Shown: positions 22,455 through 34,438 of the stretch, in pieces | Position numbering within the stretch: position 1 is the first letter of the stretch | Layout: each line of letters starts with the position of its first letter | NCBI GenBank assembly: GCA_011037195.1 | Contig: JAAEAF010000285.1 | Coordinates: 62,001 to 126,000, forward strand | Direction of reading: 5' to 3' | DNA length: 64,000 bases | Source of the DNA: Triatoma infestans | Taxonomy: Eukaryota > Arthropoda > Insecta > Hemiptera > Reduviidae | Translations under genes and position numbers: made by a program | The notes under the pieces: generated by a model | What the model was told of the DNA's origin: nothing | The model's input: the letters and a program-made list of their open reading frames with translations, nothing else | Database searches by the model: none

Positions 22455-24060
22455 TCTTTTTGATTTTTACTTTCTCTAACGCCATTCCTGGTAAGAAGAA
22501 GTATTGCGGTCGTATCAAACTTTCAAAAATAGTTTTCAGCGGGAACACATATTTTGAGGCCTGCTGGATATGAAAAAATGTTAAATATACGATGAACACT
22601 GATTAAGTAACTAGAGAAATTGTTGTAGCTCAGAAACGGTTTGTTTAATCAATACGATAGTTTCAGTGCCTTAAGTTGGCATCCTTGTACTTAGTTTCGC
22701 ATCTGCTATTCAAGAGTATTTGCTAAGCATAACCTTAAATGTATTCAGTTAACAATGGCGAGTACGCTCGAGCATTACACCTCGGAAGAACAACGCTCAG
22801 TGATTAGATTTTTAGTTAGCAGAGATTATCAAAGGTACTGAAATCCAGGAAAGAATGTTGAAAGTGAACGGGAATAATTGTTTGAACCGTTCGAACGTTT
22901 ACAAATGGTCAGAACAGTTTAAAAGTGGCCGTATAAGTGTCTGTGATGAGCGGCCGTCTAAGAGGTGACGAGCAACGAAGTGGATGACCGGTTGAAGTTG
23001 CAACTTCCTCCCTCGAATCTTGCATTACTTGTACAATTTTAAAACTAATAAAGTAACAGTTCAAGTTAATTTTAGATACCCAGTTGTTTAATATCCAAAA
23101 AAAAACAGCGAATGTACCCAATAGGCCTTAAATCGATGTGTACATTTCAAATTAATCTATTCAAACGCCGTGTAAGTGTCTGTGATGAGCAACGAAGTGG
23201 ACGACCGGTTGAAGTTGCAACTTCCTGCCTTGAATCTCGCACTATCGCCTTAATTCAGGACAACAGGCCGTATTACTGTTGAACTGATAGCTGAAGAAGT
23301 ATACGCGAGCGTTGGAACGGTCCATAATATTATTCGGAATAAGCTGCAGTACAAGAAAACTTGTGCGAGATGGATTCCAAGATAACTTACGGAAGTACAA
23401 CAAAGTGAGGTGGGAGATCCTTCCTCATCCCCCTACATCCCCGACCTCGTCCTATCGGACTTCCATTTGTTTCGACCCCTTAAAGAGGCTATACGTGGGA
23501 AACATTTTCAATCCAATGAAGAAGTTAAAAATCAGATAAAAAAGTGGCTTCGAGATCAACCCAAAGAATTTTAAGCCAGAGGCGTACACAAATTAGAAGA
23601 ATGATGGGACAAGTGTATAAATGTTACTGGGGACTATGTTGAAAAGTCGCCAAAATTTTGTATTGATTAAATAGATCGTTTTTTGAACTACAGCGATTTG
23701 TCTCGTTACTTATTGAATGACCCTCGTATATATGTGCGTGTGTGTAGGTTTTCACAAAATATCTCAAAAACGATTTGGGCATCACCCGGAAGTCTGATTT
23801 TACTCAATAGTTATATTCAGTTTTTCGCGATTTTTCTCGAAACTTTGACTCCAAAGATTTTCTTTAAACTTCGTATTCTAGCATTCTAGTAGCTTAAAAG
23901 TAGTTTAAACTTCGTAGCGTTATGCTTTCTTCTAAGGTATCACTTCAATACCACCACTTATATGATAATAAGTGCATAGAAACATTGCAGAAGTACCAAA
24001 TTTGAAGAAAATCGGCTAACCGGATGTTTAACTTTATAGAAGAAATTTATATTTCCTATA
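22455..24060 (+). repeat. MITE-like repeat copy split by a mariner
   Basis: 22455-22589 (ACTTTCTCTAACGCC ... AGTTTTCAGCGGGAAC) and 23727-24060 (GTGCGTGTGTGTAGG ... ACCCGGAAGTCTGA ... ATCGGCTAACCGGATG) are the two parts of one copy of the ~1-kb family. They are separated by the mariner at 22590-23726, which inserted at a TA dinucleotide. Confidence 0.7.
22590..23726 (+). mobile_element. mariner element with broken transposase
   Basis: Terminal inverted repeats of about 65 bp (left CGATGAACACTGATTAAGTA, right inverted CGAGGGTCATTCAATAAGTA, both continuing to TTTAATCAATAC) and TA on both sides fit mariner insertion. The transposase starts at about 22755 (MASTLEHYTSEEQRSVIRFL) and its C-terminal part is seen near 23400-23640 (YSPDLAPSDFHLF-like region, then WLRDQPKEF). 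The central catalytic region is largely missing. A block with GTAAGTGTCTGTGATGAGC is duplicated (about 22932 and 23170) around about 170 bases of unrelated DNA. Stops and frameshifts make it non-autonomous. Confidence 0.88.
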
Positions 24061-24191
24061 TATTCCGTGCATTTGAACTTTATATACTTCGAATACAGAA
24101 TTTGTTTAATCTACTAAACATTACCTGAATTATTATTAGCAGCCATGACAGTATATCATTGATTATAATTTTTTGCAAAAGTAACATAATT

Positions 24192-24290
24192 TGTGTTGTA
24201 AAATGGATGTTGAGTTTCGGTCACAAAAAACTCTTTTTTCAATTTTTTTTTATTTTGTGACGGAACCTCAACATCCATTTTACAACATCA
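24192..24290. repeat. fold-back hairpin, ~38-bp arms
   Basis: GTTGTAAAATGGATGTTGAG at 24195 recurs inverted at 24267-24288, with arms extending through GGTCACAAAA and a T-rich loop of about 25 bases. It looks like a miniature fold-back element or the head-to-head ends of one. A long poly-A run (24341-24372) follows nearby. Confidence 0.6.
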
Positions 24291-24300
24291 AATACAGCGG

Positions 24301-24340
24301 TCTTAACGAACACTAAAACATGATAAATTATATAATTATC

Positions 24341-24378
<38 letters not shown>

Positions 24379-24904
24379 AATTATAAAATTAGAACATAAA
24401 AATGGAAGAATAAGTAACATTTATTCTCATATTAGTTAACAAAGTTAACTTTCAAGTGGTATTAAATAGAAAACTCAATCAAAATTCTTAGGCGTATGGA
24501 AGGAAAAACTTTCGTCTACAAATTTGTCAGGATGTGGTAAATGAGGTTAAGACTCTTCCAAGTCCTTACCAGCACAAAATTCTAAGCACGTACTGCTATA
24601 TTACAAAAAGATTCTGTTGCAAAAATTCATGAAATATTAAATGGGTAAAAAATAAAGGAATAAAACTAAGTTATTATATGATATTGGGTTTTCCAACTAA
24701 TTGTAACATTTAATATTTATTTGATATTTTATCGTGTTTTTTTATTTTTATTGTATGCTGAAAGTGTACTTAAATTACTTATATTTGTTAATAGAATATA
24801 AATTGTATACAGCAGTGGTCGACAACGTCTGACCTGCGGGCCACTTAGTGACCTACATTTCCGACACATAACATTTCTGATGACTAACCTACATGTAGAT
24901 TGTG
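24301..24904. other. unassigned AT-rich interval
   Basis: Includes a 30-plus-base poly-A run at 24341-24372. No gene or recognisable element is seen. Confidence 0.4.
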
Positions 24905-25635
24905 GAAGGGATTATTGCACTGCGACCTGAAAGATCTATTGTGCTCCTCGGAACCCTCTCCAATGCACAGCCGGCTCCTCCAAGCAGTGTCCTCTAATTA
25001 CAGACAACACTGCCCATCACCGGACAGTGAGTTGCAGAGGGTCCTAGGAAGAGAAAATCTAAGGGCAGTGTGAAGGATGTAAGAAACATAAAAATATATT
25101 AATTTGAAAAAAATAAAAAATATCAAGAATATGTGACAAATCCCTTGCAAAAGGTCATTTCAGGTAGAAAAGTACAGTTACTGGGACAGTTCATGAACTT
25201 TGATGCCATTGTACTACCCCCTTCTTCACACAGGGAAGGAATTGAACGAACAAAGAGAAGACATTCTTTTCAAGCCAGATGTGTTGTAGACACCAAGGAG
25301 AACACATCAGAACAGTACCAATTTTAAGTTATAACATAAGAGTTTATTCCAGTTAATTTCATTATACTTATAAGCTTATTATTGTGGTGATATTTTAAAG
25401 TAACTTAATTTCTCTTAGAGAATATATCTATTTTAAAAACAATGGTACTCTCTTGTTTATTACTAATACTTCTATCTCATACATACAAGCCCTTTTACAA
25501 AACCGCTCGTGCTACTACAAATATACAAACACACAACATCACCAAAAACATTTCAGCAGAATGCTGGATTAGAACCCGGGACCTCCGCGTTAGTAGTCCA
25601 GCGCGCTACCACAGAGCTAATCCCTTCCTTCTCCA
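24905..25635 (-). mobile_element. tRNA-derived SINE, family B, split copy
   Basis: The body (24905-25076: AAGCAGTGTCCTCTAATTAC, CATCACCGGACAGTGAG) and the tRNA-like head (25555-25635: reverse of TTAGTTCAGTGGTAGC with a CGGGTTCAAATCCAGC-like B box) belong to one SINE type in reverse, as seen contiguous at 38867-39090. About 480 bases, including a repeat-R 3' portion at 25400-25553, separate the two parts. Confidence 0.65.
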
Positions 25636-25850
25636 TTGGCTTTCGCCAATTAACTAGGGGTTGGAGACCCTAGTTTGTGTACTGTCTTTGCCCTTGTCTG
25701 TAAAGTGTAGAGTGGACGTAGTTTAGTGTATTGTGTACTGTTTTGACGAAGTGCATGGAGTACTGAGCTGTGGTAACCCGTGGGGTCGCTATTCCCCAAG
25801 TAATTGCATGCAACAGATACCCCTTGCGGGCTATGATGACTCACCTAACG
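25636..25850. repeat. repeat next to SINE B, shared with 39091-39300
   Basis: TTTCGCCAATTAACTAGGGG, GACGAAGTGCATGGAGTACT, GTCGCTATTCCCCAAG and CAACAGATACCCCTTGCGGG recur at 39100-39295 with few changes. In both places it directly abuts the SINE-B head, so the pair probably moved or was duplicated as one unit. Confidence 0.6.
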
Positions 25851-25942
25851 TTCGTCCAAATTAATTTTTTTTTGTAAACTTGATTTTAATTTTAGGATAA
25901 ATAACTAAATAGTAACAGTCGAACTGAAACGCTTAGATTCAT

Positions 25943-26150
25943 GGGAAGGGATTAGTTCAGTGGTAGCGTACTGGACTAGCAAGAGGAGGTCTCGGGTTCA
26001 AATCCAGCATGCTGCCCTTAGTTTTTCTCTACCTAGAAACCTCTACAGCTCACTTTCTGGTGATGGGAAGAGTTTTCTGTAGCTAGAGAACACTGTTCCG
26101 AGACCAGTAATGCACTAAGCAGGCTCGGGCGGGGGGTACCATAGTAGGTC
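25943..26150 (+). mobile_element. tRNA-derived SINE, family B, forward copy
   Basis: GGGATTAGTTCAGTGGTAGC (A box) and GGGTTCAAATCCAGC (B box), then CACTTTCTGGTGATGGGAAG and AGAACACTGTTC, the inverted counterparts of the body in the reverse copies. The 3' limit is approximate and no clear target duplication was found. Confidence 0.75.
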
Positions 26151-26429
26151 CTTCACGTCGCAACACATATCCCCTTCAAAATAATTATAAAAAAATGAAA
26201 AGCGCTCAGACTCTTCTTTGTTTGCCTCAACTAGATAGAAAAGGGTTATTTAAATGCATGCGCATAGTCTAGGGGTATATAACCGTTAAATGAGATTATA
26301 CTTATTAATCAATGTTTGTTTAAATTTAGTTGGGCATTAAAATTTAATTTAATAGTGTCACTAACATGTTCTGTTAGTAGAATTGAAATAAATTGTTAAG
26401 GAATTGCATTTATTTTACTTAAAAAAAAA

Positions 26430-27396
26430 TCTGGTGTGAAACACTCACACAACTTTCTCTTACTCCAGTACTCAAAATTATAATTGACAAATTTTATAGT
26501 TAGTGTACCAAATTTAATGAAATTCGTCGAAAAGTGAAAACACTGTCCAGTAAAACTGTCCGGTTTACTAATTTCCTTGAAACTCGGAATTTGGGTCATA
26601 TATTAATTTCTAGTTATTTCAATTTGGATGACAGAATTGTATAATCAACTGTGATAGCATTTTAAAGAAAAACATAACCCCCCTCCCCCAAAAGTCCCCT
26701 TAAATGAATTTATCAGGGGAAAAGTTTCAAATAAAAGTTGTAGCTCTTTATATGTATAGTTAACAACGCTGGTTTAAAGAAAATCGTTGGAGCCATTTTC
26801 GAGAAAATACCAGAAAACTGAAAATTATATTTCAGTAAAAACGCACTTCCGGTTATCTATTTTTTTTCAAACTCGGAATTTCAACAACATATTTAATTCT
26901 AATTAACATTATTTAGATGACAGAATTGTCTAATATACTGAAACAGCAGTTAAGATGAAAACCTAACCCCACCCCTCCCCCAGAAGTGCCCTTAAATGAA
27001 TTTTCCTGGAGAAATGTTTCAAATAAAAGTTGTAGCTCTTTGTATGTGTAGTTGATATACAAGTTTAAAGAAAATCTTCGGAGCCATTTTTGAGAAAATT
27101 GCAAAAACGTAAAAAAAACAACTAGTAAAGTGGTACTTCCGGTTGAGGAATATTGACACATAACGCACCGTCAGATCCCATGGTGATACCTAAACGTAAT
27201 ATCAAATTTGAACTTTCTACGATTTTTCGTTTTTGAGCAATGCTGTTCACATACATACACACACACATACACAGACCATTCGCTAAAAACCACTTTTTTG
27301 ACTCAGGGGACCTCAAAACGGATATTTCCGGTGAAAACTCGATATCGAAAATTTGACACGATTACAATACTTCCTCTTACTAGGAGTAAGAGAAAG
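26430..27396 (-). repeat. ~1-kb MITE-like repeat, copy 4
   Basis: Well-preserved reverse copy: CTGGTGTGAAACACTCACAC and CTTTCTCTTACTCC at the left, CTCTTACTAGGAGTAAGAGA at the right. The latter is itself palindromic and gives the terminal symmetry. Two inner blocks each carry a CACTTCCGGT phrase. It is non-coding; the small frames in it are shared by all copies as repeat sequence. Confidence 0.78.
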
Positions 27397-28289
27397 TAAA
27401 AAGAAAGTATAATACGTAAGCAATAATTATTTTCAATTAATTTAAGTCATAACAATTTTGGAAGCTTGCGTTCGCATGAAAATTTCAAAGTTATTAATAA
27501 AATTTTGATTCTTTTTGAATCATAAAAAAATTATGGAATTAAAAAAAAAAATTGAAAAATTCTTACTTTGTATTACCTATTCTGTTTGTTTGTTTGATTT
27601 TTTTTTTTTTTTTTTTTTTACAAAAATATAGTTTCTAATTATAAATCTATTCATACATTACATTGTATTTTTTATTCAAATTCTAAATATATATCTCTAT
27701 ATATTTTTGAAGGTAGTGCCCCATGAACACAACGGCCATTTGTTCAATTTATAAGATTTGAGCAAAGGAAACAAGAAAAAGTTGCAGAACACTGGAAGCA
27801 TTTATCTGTTTGTTAAGAAGTATTAATTGTTAGTTTAATAACTGACATTAATTTGAGACAGACCATTACAATATGCGTATTACAAATTTAGGAGCTAGCT
27901 TTAATTAGAACAATTTATTGACCAACTAGGAATGAACTGTCATGTTTCAAGGCTCTTTTATTTCAATATCAGCCTGACTATATTCTTGGCTTTGCCAACC
28001 AAATGCTTTATTTATTTTTTTTTTAATTCATCAGAAAAAGTATTATCATTTTTAGAATAAATTCACCGTTACCAAAAGGATTTTCAAAGTAGGGGTCAAA
28101 TCAAAGGAATTAAAAGGGTACTAGGGGAAACGGGACCCTTCCTACATATAATGCATTCCTGGATACGTTACCCAAATATGTTCTTTTTCATCTGGTATGC
28201 GGTACAGTGATGGTATGGGAAATGGAAGATATGATGTCATGAAATAGGATCGGGTACGTGACTGAATATATGTGTCTTGTGTAGTGGAA
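27397..28289. other. unassigned AT-rich interval
   Basis: Homopolymer-rich (T-run 27599-27619). No gene, RNA or identifiable element is seen. Confidence 0.4.
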
Positions 28290-28800
28290 ATAGCAATTGG
28301 GAAAGTAGCTAGATTGATTTAACTCAAATATTTTAACTTATAATTGGCACTGAATTTAAGAGAGCGATTCCTGATATAAATGTTCTGGTTGAAAGTCTAA
28401 TTCAGACTGTTTTGTTTAAAAGCAGAATATAGAGTCTCTAAAGAATGTTCTGCTCTAGAGGGGGATTTTCTCCTATAAAACAGTTGGCCAAGTGGCATTG
28501 TCTTACCCCAACGGATTCTTATTCCTTTGTCTCTTCAGTAGCACTGACCTTAATTTAATAGTACCTGACTTTTTCCACAGCACTAAAATACACTGTGTTT
28601 TTGGTTGGCCAAGTGGCATTGTCTTACCCCAACGGATTCTTATTCCTTTGTCTCTTCAGTAGCACTGACCTTAATTTAATAGTACCTGACTTTTTCCACA
28701 GCACTAAAATACACTGTTTTTGCTGGTAAATTCTCTATTTATTTTCCAAAATTATTTCACTTAAAATATTGTCAAAATTCACTAAACTATTTTTCCCAAT
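28290..28800 (-). repeat. repeat R, inverted copy with 121-bp tandem duplication
   Basis: Reverse counterpart of 10240-10600. Within it, 28483-28603 and 28604-28724 are an almost exact 121-bp direct duplication beginning GTTGGCCAAGTGGCATTG. The near identity of the units points to a recent duplication. Confidence 0.75.
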
Positions 28801-28808
28801 TGCTAAAT

Positions 28809-28810
28809 AA

Positions 28811-28853
<43 letters not shown>
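28809..28853. repeat. (AT)n(AG)n microsatellite
   Basis: Eleven AT dinucleotides followed by about eleven AG dinucleotides. Confidence 0.95.
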
Positions 28854-30240
28854 ACTACGAAAAACTATTCATTTTCGGAGCAATAATCCTCAAGGCAATA
28901 GATAGACGGCGAATAATCCCGAAAGCAAGCTTGGGCTAAAAAAACTTTTTAAGAGGTTTGACTAAACTTTCTAAGCGCTATCTATGATCAACAATAAAAA
29001 GTTTGTAATTTATAAACAGTTCTTATTTATAAAAAACAAAAATTTAATAATTCAAGTAGAGTATGAGGGCTTTAGCTTTTCTAAATAGCATAGCTTTTTA
29101 AAAATAGTAACAGTTTAATTAGAAGTAGATAAGATATATGACCCACTGACAATTTTAATGATTGTAAAAACCAAAGATAAATAGACCTATTCATAGTCCA
29201 TTGCCTTTAACATGTTCTTCTTTAATGTTGATATAAAACAAGAGATTGGCTGAATTCCAAAAAAACCAGTGGTGACAATATACACATTGGATAGGTTTAG
29301 AAGTTTTGCATGCACTCTCAAAAATGTCAGAATGTTTTACTTTAAAGGATAGAAAAGGAATATAAAATTTATCTTAACTTTTGAAAACTAAAAAATTACT
29401 TCAAATAGTAATACACTGGCAAGAGAAAGATTTTTCTTAACGCGGAAATAATTACTTTCTCTTACAGTTGGTTTTGACTACCATAATGGAAAAGTAATTT
29501 TCATGCACTTTCTTAACTTACGCTCTCCTGTTTTTTTTTTTTTGTCTATCTATTCATAGTTTTCATTGTCAAATTTCGGAAGAGTTTCCCGAATGATAAG
29601 TTCCCAGTCTGAAAAATATTGCAATTGACAAATTTTTGCGATTTGCGATTTTTTTTTTTTTTTTAGGAATCATCGTATTCTGATGCTGGGATTCTATCAA
29701 AATCCGTCAATCGAAATGTAACTCTTATTATAAGTTTCTCTCAATTTTCGCGATTTTCATAAAAACAGATTCAACGATTTTCTTTAAATTTAGTAACCTT
29801 GTTTAATAAATAACGGAAAATAAAAAATAAAAATGTAATCTCTTTTTACACCCTTTATCTCAACCTCTGTTAGGCTCTGTACATTAAATACAGGAAAGAT
29901 AATTAATAATATAAACTGAGGTGAGATACCTCGGGTGGGCTCTGATTAATAGAAAACAGCAAAATATAAATTGAAGAGTGATCATATTGAGTGGACTGTA
30001 AATAATATAATATAATACAATGATGAGCAAAATTGAAAATTAAAAATTGATTGAAAAATGATTATATAAATGACCTTTAAAAACCGGTAGCAAATATTTT
30101 ATCACTTTCAACAGCCAAAGGAATGGCGCTTACCTGAAAACTCAGAACCCTGGTTATCAGTGCCGGAAGACCCTTGTGTCTTTAGCCGATATCGGGGACA
30201 AGGGGAGAGAAGAAATAGGAATAAGGAAATAAATCTCATG
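28854..30240. other. unassigned interval with MITE scraps
   Basis: 29540-29800 contains phrases of the ~1-kb family (TTTTCGCGATTTTCATAAAA, CAACGATTTTCTTTAAATTT). The rest is AT-rich and unrecognised. Confidence 0.4.
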
Positions 30241-30246
30241 TGTCTG

Positions 30247-30900
30247 TATTATTATTATTATTATTATTAAAATCTACGGGTGGGCTATACCCCAGCACTG
30301 CAGCCAACAAAGGCTTATTGTGCCATGCCCGGTAATTTCTAGTAGGTGAACCCTCCCCTCCGAGGAGTTCAAGGGCTTTCACCACCAGTTCATTTTGCTT
30401 TACTATCTCTTCAGGTCACAACGTACCAAAGGTTTCGTATCGCAATTCGGTTGTTGCAACGCAATCAAAGAGCAGGCTGGGAGCCATCTCCTACTCCTCC
30501 TGACATAGTCCAAGCACAAGGGTTCCGCGCTTATTAGCCCCACCTTGTGCAGATGCTTCCTGAACCTATCAAGGACCGTAAAATAGCCCCGTCACCGGAG
30601 AAATCTGGTTCCTACCCAGGCTAAAGGTCATATTGGGGCCTTCTTTTCACAGTCCTGGCATCATCCTTTTACTGTGTATGGCACCTGGGCTCCCCCTCCA
30701 GAGCTCCTCATGCTCACTTTGAAGCCGATTTCTACATGGACCGCTCCAGCGATTCATGTGCGTGTAGCTTTTGAGTCTTGATCCATACATTGCTGCTTGG
30801 CTGATGATTGTAGATAATAATTAAAGTGGCTCTCAGAAGCTGCACGGCAGGAAACCAACCGGAAGTAATAACCATGTGATTTCACAATAAACCTATGTAG
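30247..30900 (-). mobile_element. LINE-type 3' end with (AAT)n tail
   Basis: A GC-richer block ending, on the minus strand, in a (TAA)n tail (plus-strand ATT repeat at 30247-30269). The tail resembles the AATAATAAT tail of the R1-like LINE at 19130. No open frame or domain is recognised, so it would be mostly 3'UTR. Confidence 0.45.
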
Positions 30901-32092
30901 GCCGAGAGAACCGAGCCGCTAAGTCGACAAAAGGACCAGTTTATTAACACTACCCAGGAAAACCAACTAGAAGTAACCAACTTGGGTTTTCACAATTAAG
31001 GGCAATCGAACTGGTACGAATTGTGTAAGTATTACACTATGACCTATTCAAGGGAGTGTTGTATAACGACTTACTCCTTTGAGCTTAAAATGGCGACTAA
31101 GTAAGAGAGGACAAAATGCATAGGTTATCCTCTCTCTACTCTTAGGACACAGCCTAATAAATTAGTAAATTATTATCAAGGTAGTACAATAGCCCCCTCC
31201 GAAATAAAATTATTGTAAGCTGTTGGTGGCAAATTTAAATTTATATAAAATATCGAACAAACCTATTTACAATTACACTGTTTATCAATGTTTATCACTG
31301 CTCTATCAATTTTTTTTTTTTTTTGAACATTATTCAGAGGGATGTGGGAGAGCTGTAATTTTATGATCTGAAAAATCTGTACATAATAAAAGGAGCCACT
31401 ATAGGTGCTGCCAAAATTTAAATTTCATAAAAATTAGTTAATACTGTAAGCACGACTTGTTTCTGAATGTTATTATTTTTTAATTTTTGGCACTTTTCCT
31501 GAAAACGGTTCTAAGAATTTTCTTTTAACTAGGGATTATTATTCAGAGTACATACTTTATAAAACGTTGAACTTCAATTTCAACTTTAAGAAAATTTTAT
31601 TACTTATATTCTCAGAGAGAGAGTCATGTCAAAGTCAATTTAAAAAAAAATTCATCTCTATGTCTCGAAAAATTAAATAGAAATAAAATGTTGAAACACA
31701 GAACATAGCACTATTTATTTATTTGTTACATTCACAAAGTATATAGTGAAACAATACAGTTTTCTCTTATAACATTCCAATAGTTTTGCTTGACAAATGT
31801 ATATTCTTAAGAGATGGAATTTCTTTTATATATTTGGTTCATTAACTTGAACTTTCTGATATAAAACACTCATACGAATATTGCTATGATACAATTACAG
31901 TTATATGACAAATGTTCTTTGAACTTCAAATGTTTCTCATGTGTCTTAGCATAAATATAAAGATGAGGGGTATACGTAACTATCTAGGCAGGTTGATCAT
32001 ATTGTAGTCCAGAAAAGAGGAGCAAGATTAAAAGGAAATGTGGCGATGGGATACTTGCCAAGTTCATGCAGTAGATTGATTTGAAATATAAA
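30901..32092. other. unassigned interval
   Basis: Includes a TATTTATTTATTTG run at 31711 that may be another reversed LINE tail, and scraps of the ~1-kb family near 31480-31560 (TTTTTGGCACTTTTCCTG, CTAAGAATTTTCTTTTAAC). No gene is seen. Confidence 0.35.
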
Positions 32093-33406
32093 TGTTACGC
32101 TCAAAGATCGAAAATGCTCATTGGGCGAAAAACAGCCAACAACGCGTTGTGGTCACTGTAAAACATCCACATAGCGAAATTCGTGTTAAAGCTCTTATGA
32201 AAACACTCACGACGCGTTGTGGCAATCACAGAAAGACCACATAGCGAAATTCGTATCGTGGCTATCATGCTATACGACCACAACGCATTGTGGCAATGAA
32301 GAAAAGCCATGACGCGTTCTGAGCACTAGTTAGTGTAACCATATCACGACGGACCGTTTGTAACTTATCGGCTTGAGTACAACGATGCATTAAAAGATCA
32401 GTAGAGTTATTTATTCATTTCTTGTTTGTTTCTGAGGGTGAACGTATTTCAGCCGCTAACTGTGACCAATAAAAAGAGAAATGTTTTATGATAAATTACG
32501 TGAGTTTGTGGAAAGAAGCACTGATCTCAGTTTTATCATGAATACACAAAAATATGAAATGTTACTTAATGAAACAAAACATTCTTAGCTTCTTAAAAAA
32601 AACAAAAAAAAACACTCTCTATCTTCAAAGCAGTATCGTCATCTTAAACGATATGATGTCTTAAAAATTGGTGACACTGAAAAGTTGGTTGAAGCTGGAG
32701 CACAAGTTCATATTGATAAAAGTGCAAGTGACGTTCAAAGAATATGAAATGGAACTTAAAAAGCCACAGTAATAGTTCCTGTAAAAATAAATAGTCAAAC
32801 ACTTATATTTCACAACAAAAGTGATTTCTCATACAAGTAATTAATTTAATTACATTATTGTTGTTTACTAATGACCAATAAACATTTATGTTTGTGTTAA
32901 ATATTTTGATTTTTTTTTTTTTTAAATATAAAGTAATCCCAATAAAAAACAAATGTCCTTATATTTTAAAGACACGATTTCTTTATATTGTATTTAATAA
33001 TGACAATACGTCGTGCAGCGGTTTTCAATTTTTAGCACCAGAAAGAGCATTAAGGACATTGTCTGCCTGGAACTTATTATAGGACAAAAAATATTTCCTA
33101 AGGATATCTACCAAAATGTTTCGAGGCTAGTAGGACCCAAATCGCAAATCACTATGCGTCGTATTCTAATATGCTTCCATATGCATCATGGCTTTTCTTT
33201 ATTGCCACAATGCGTTGTGGTCGTATAGCATGATAGCCACGACACGAATTTCGCTATAAGGTCTTTCTGTGATTGCCACAACGCGTCGTGAGCGTTTTCG
33301 CAAGAGCCATAACACGAATTTCGCGATATGGATGTTTTGCAGTGGCCACAACGCGTTGTGAGTTGTTTTTTCGCTCAATGAGCATTTTCGGTCTTTGAGC
33401 GTAACA
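32093..33406 (+). mobile_element. Ginger-like non-autonomous transposon with 220-bp TIRs
   Basis: Inverted repeats at 32093-32312 and 33187-33406 begin TGTTACGCTCAAAGA and contain three internal sub-repeats built on CCACAACGCGTTGTGG-like palindromes and AGCGAAATTCGT. The interior encodes, with one stop, MFYDKLREFVERSTDL, KYEMLLNETKHS and YRHLKRYDVLKIGDTEKL. The spacing resembles the N-terminus of Ginger/KRBA2-type integrase-derived transposases, with the DDE core missing. Flanks TAAA/CAAA would be an imperfect 4-bp duplication. The right end sits inside a mariner fragment, so this element is younger than that mariner. Confidence 0.65.
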
Positions 33407-33784
33407 CAAACACCGACACTTACACGGCCACTTTTAAACTGTACTGTAAAAATTCGAACGGTTCAAACAATTATTCCTATACACTTTCAACCTTCTTTCG
33501 TGGCATTTCACTACCTTTGATACCCTCTGCAACTAAAAATCTAATCACTGAGGTGATTGCGAGGTGCAATGCTCGAGCGGACTCGCCATTGTTAACTGAA
33601 TACATTTGTGGTTATGCTTACCACTTGTACTAATTACCACATTTGTACTAATGCTTACTCTCTAACAGCTGATGAGAAACTAAATACAAGAATGCCAACT
33701 TGACACACTGAAACTATTGTATTCATTAAACAAGTCGTTTCTGAGCTACAACGATTTGTCTCGTTACTTATTGAATGACCTTCG
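33407..33784 (-). mobile_element. mariner 5'-end fragment
   Basis: Reverse copy of the start of the mariner at 22590: the end CGAAGGTCATTCAATAAGTA inverted at 33765-33784, the start-codon region (TCGCCATTGTTAACTGAAT inverted) and codons through AAAGTGGCCGTGTAAGTGTC, where it is cut by the Ginger-like element. The remaining part was not found beyond 32093. Confidence 0.8.
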
Positions 33785-34436
33785 TAAAAAAATCATTCTG
33801 CAGATAAGCCGGGGCAGAGTTTAGATTTTGGCAGCAAAGTTTAGTTAGATTTAAACACTTATTTAAGGAAACGTATTGTTTGGAAAAGTTTTAAACCAAG
33901 TATAAATTAAGTTTCAATGCATCCGTCTTTAAACTTAGTCTAATGAGTACAGATCCAGTTCACATAATATACGACAGTATGTGACAGTAGAGACATTATT
34001 TTCTCCAAAATGAATTTGATTAAAGTAGCGATATAAATCAAGTTCAGTTTTGAAATAGTATATAATTACTTGTTTTCCATTTCTAAAATATACAATTGCT
34101 AATCACTTTTAATAATTAATAAAAAAATAACTAAAAATTATGATAAAAAAACTAATTATTTTCATTTTTGCATGTTTGTTAAAGACAAAAATTTAATATT
34201 ATGACTTAAATATAATCTAGAATATCACGCAAAAAGTGTATTAATTAGGCTATGATTTACATAATTTGGTGGTATTTTTTTATTTTTTTTATGTTTGCAT
34301 AATTGTATAAAGTTTTTAATCTATTTTGTAAACAATACAATGTTTACTTAAGTATTTAAGATTAATAATTCTTTTTTCTATAACTTTGTAAAAGGATATA
34401 AATTCTATATTACACTTTGTTTGAGGTCTACTAATC
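33785..34436. other. unassigned AT-rich interval
   Basis: No gene, RNA or clear element. Confidence 0.4.
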
Positions 34437-34438
34437 CG

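Noticed and set aside
32093..33406. CRISPR-like array from regularly spaced CCACAACGCGTTGTGG motifs
   Set aside because: Only three units per side, mirrored as inverted ends of a transposon in a eukaryotic genome.
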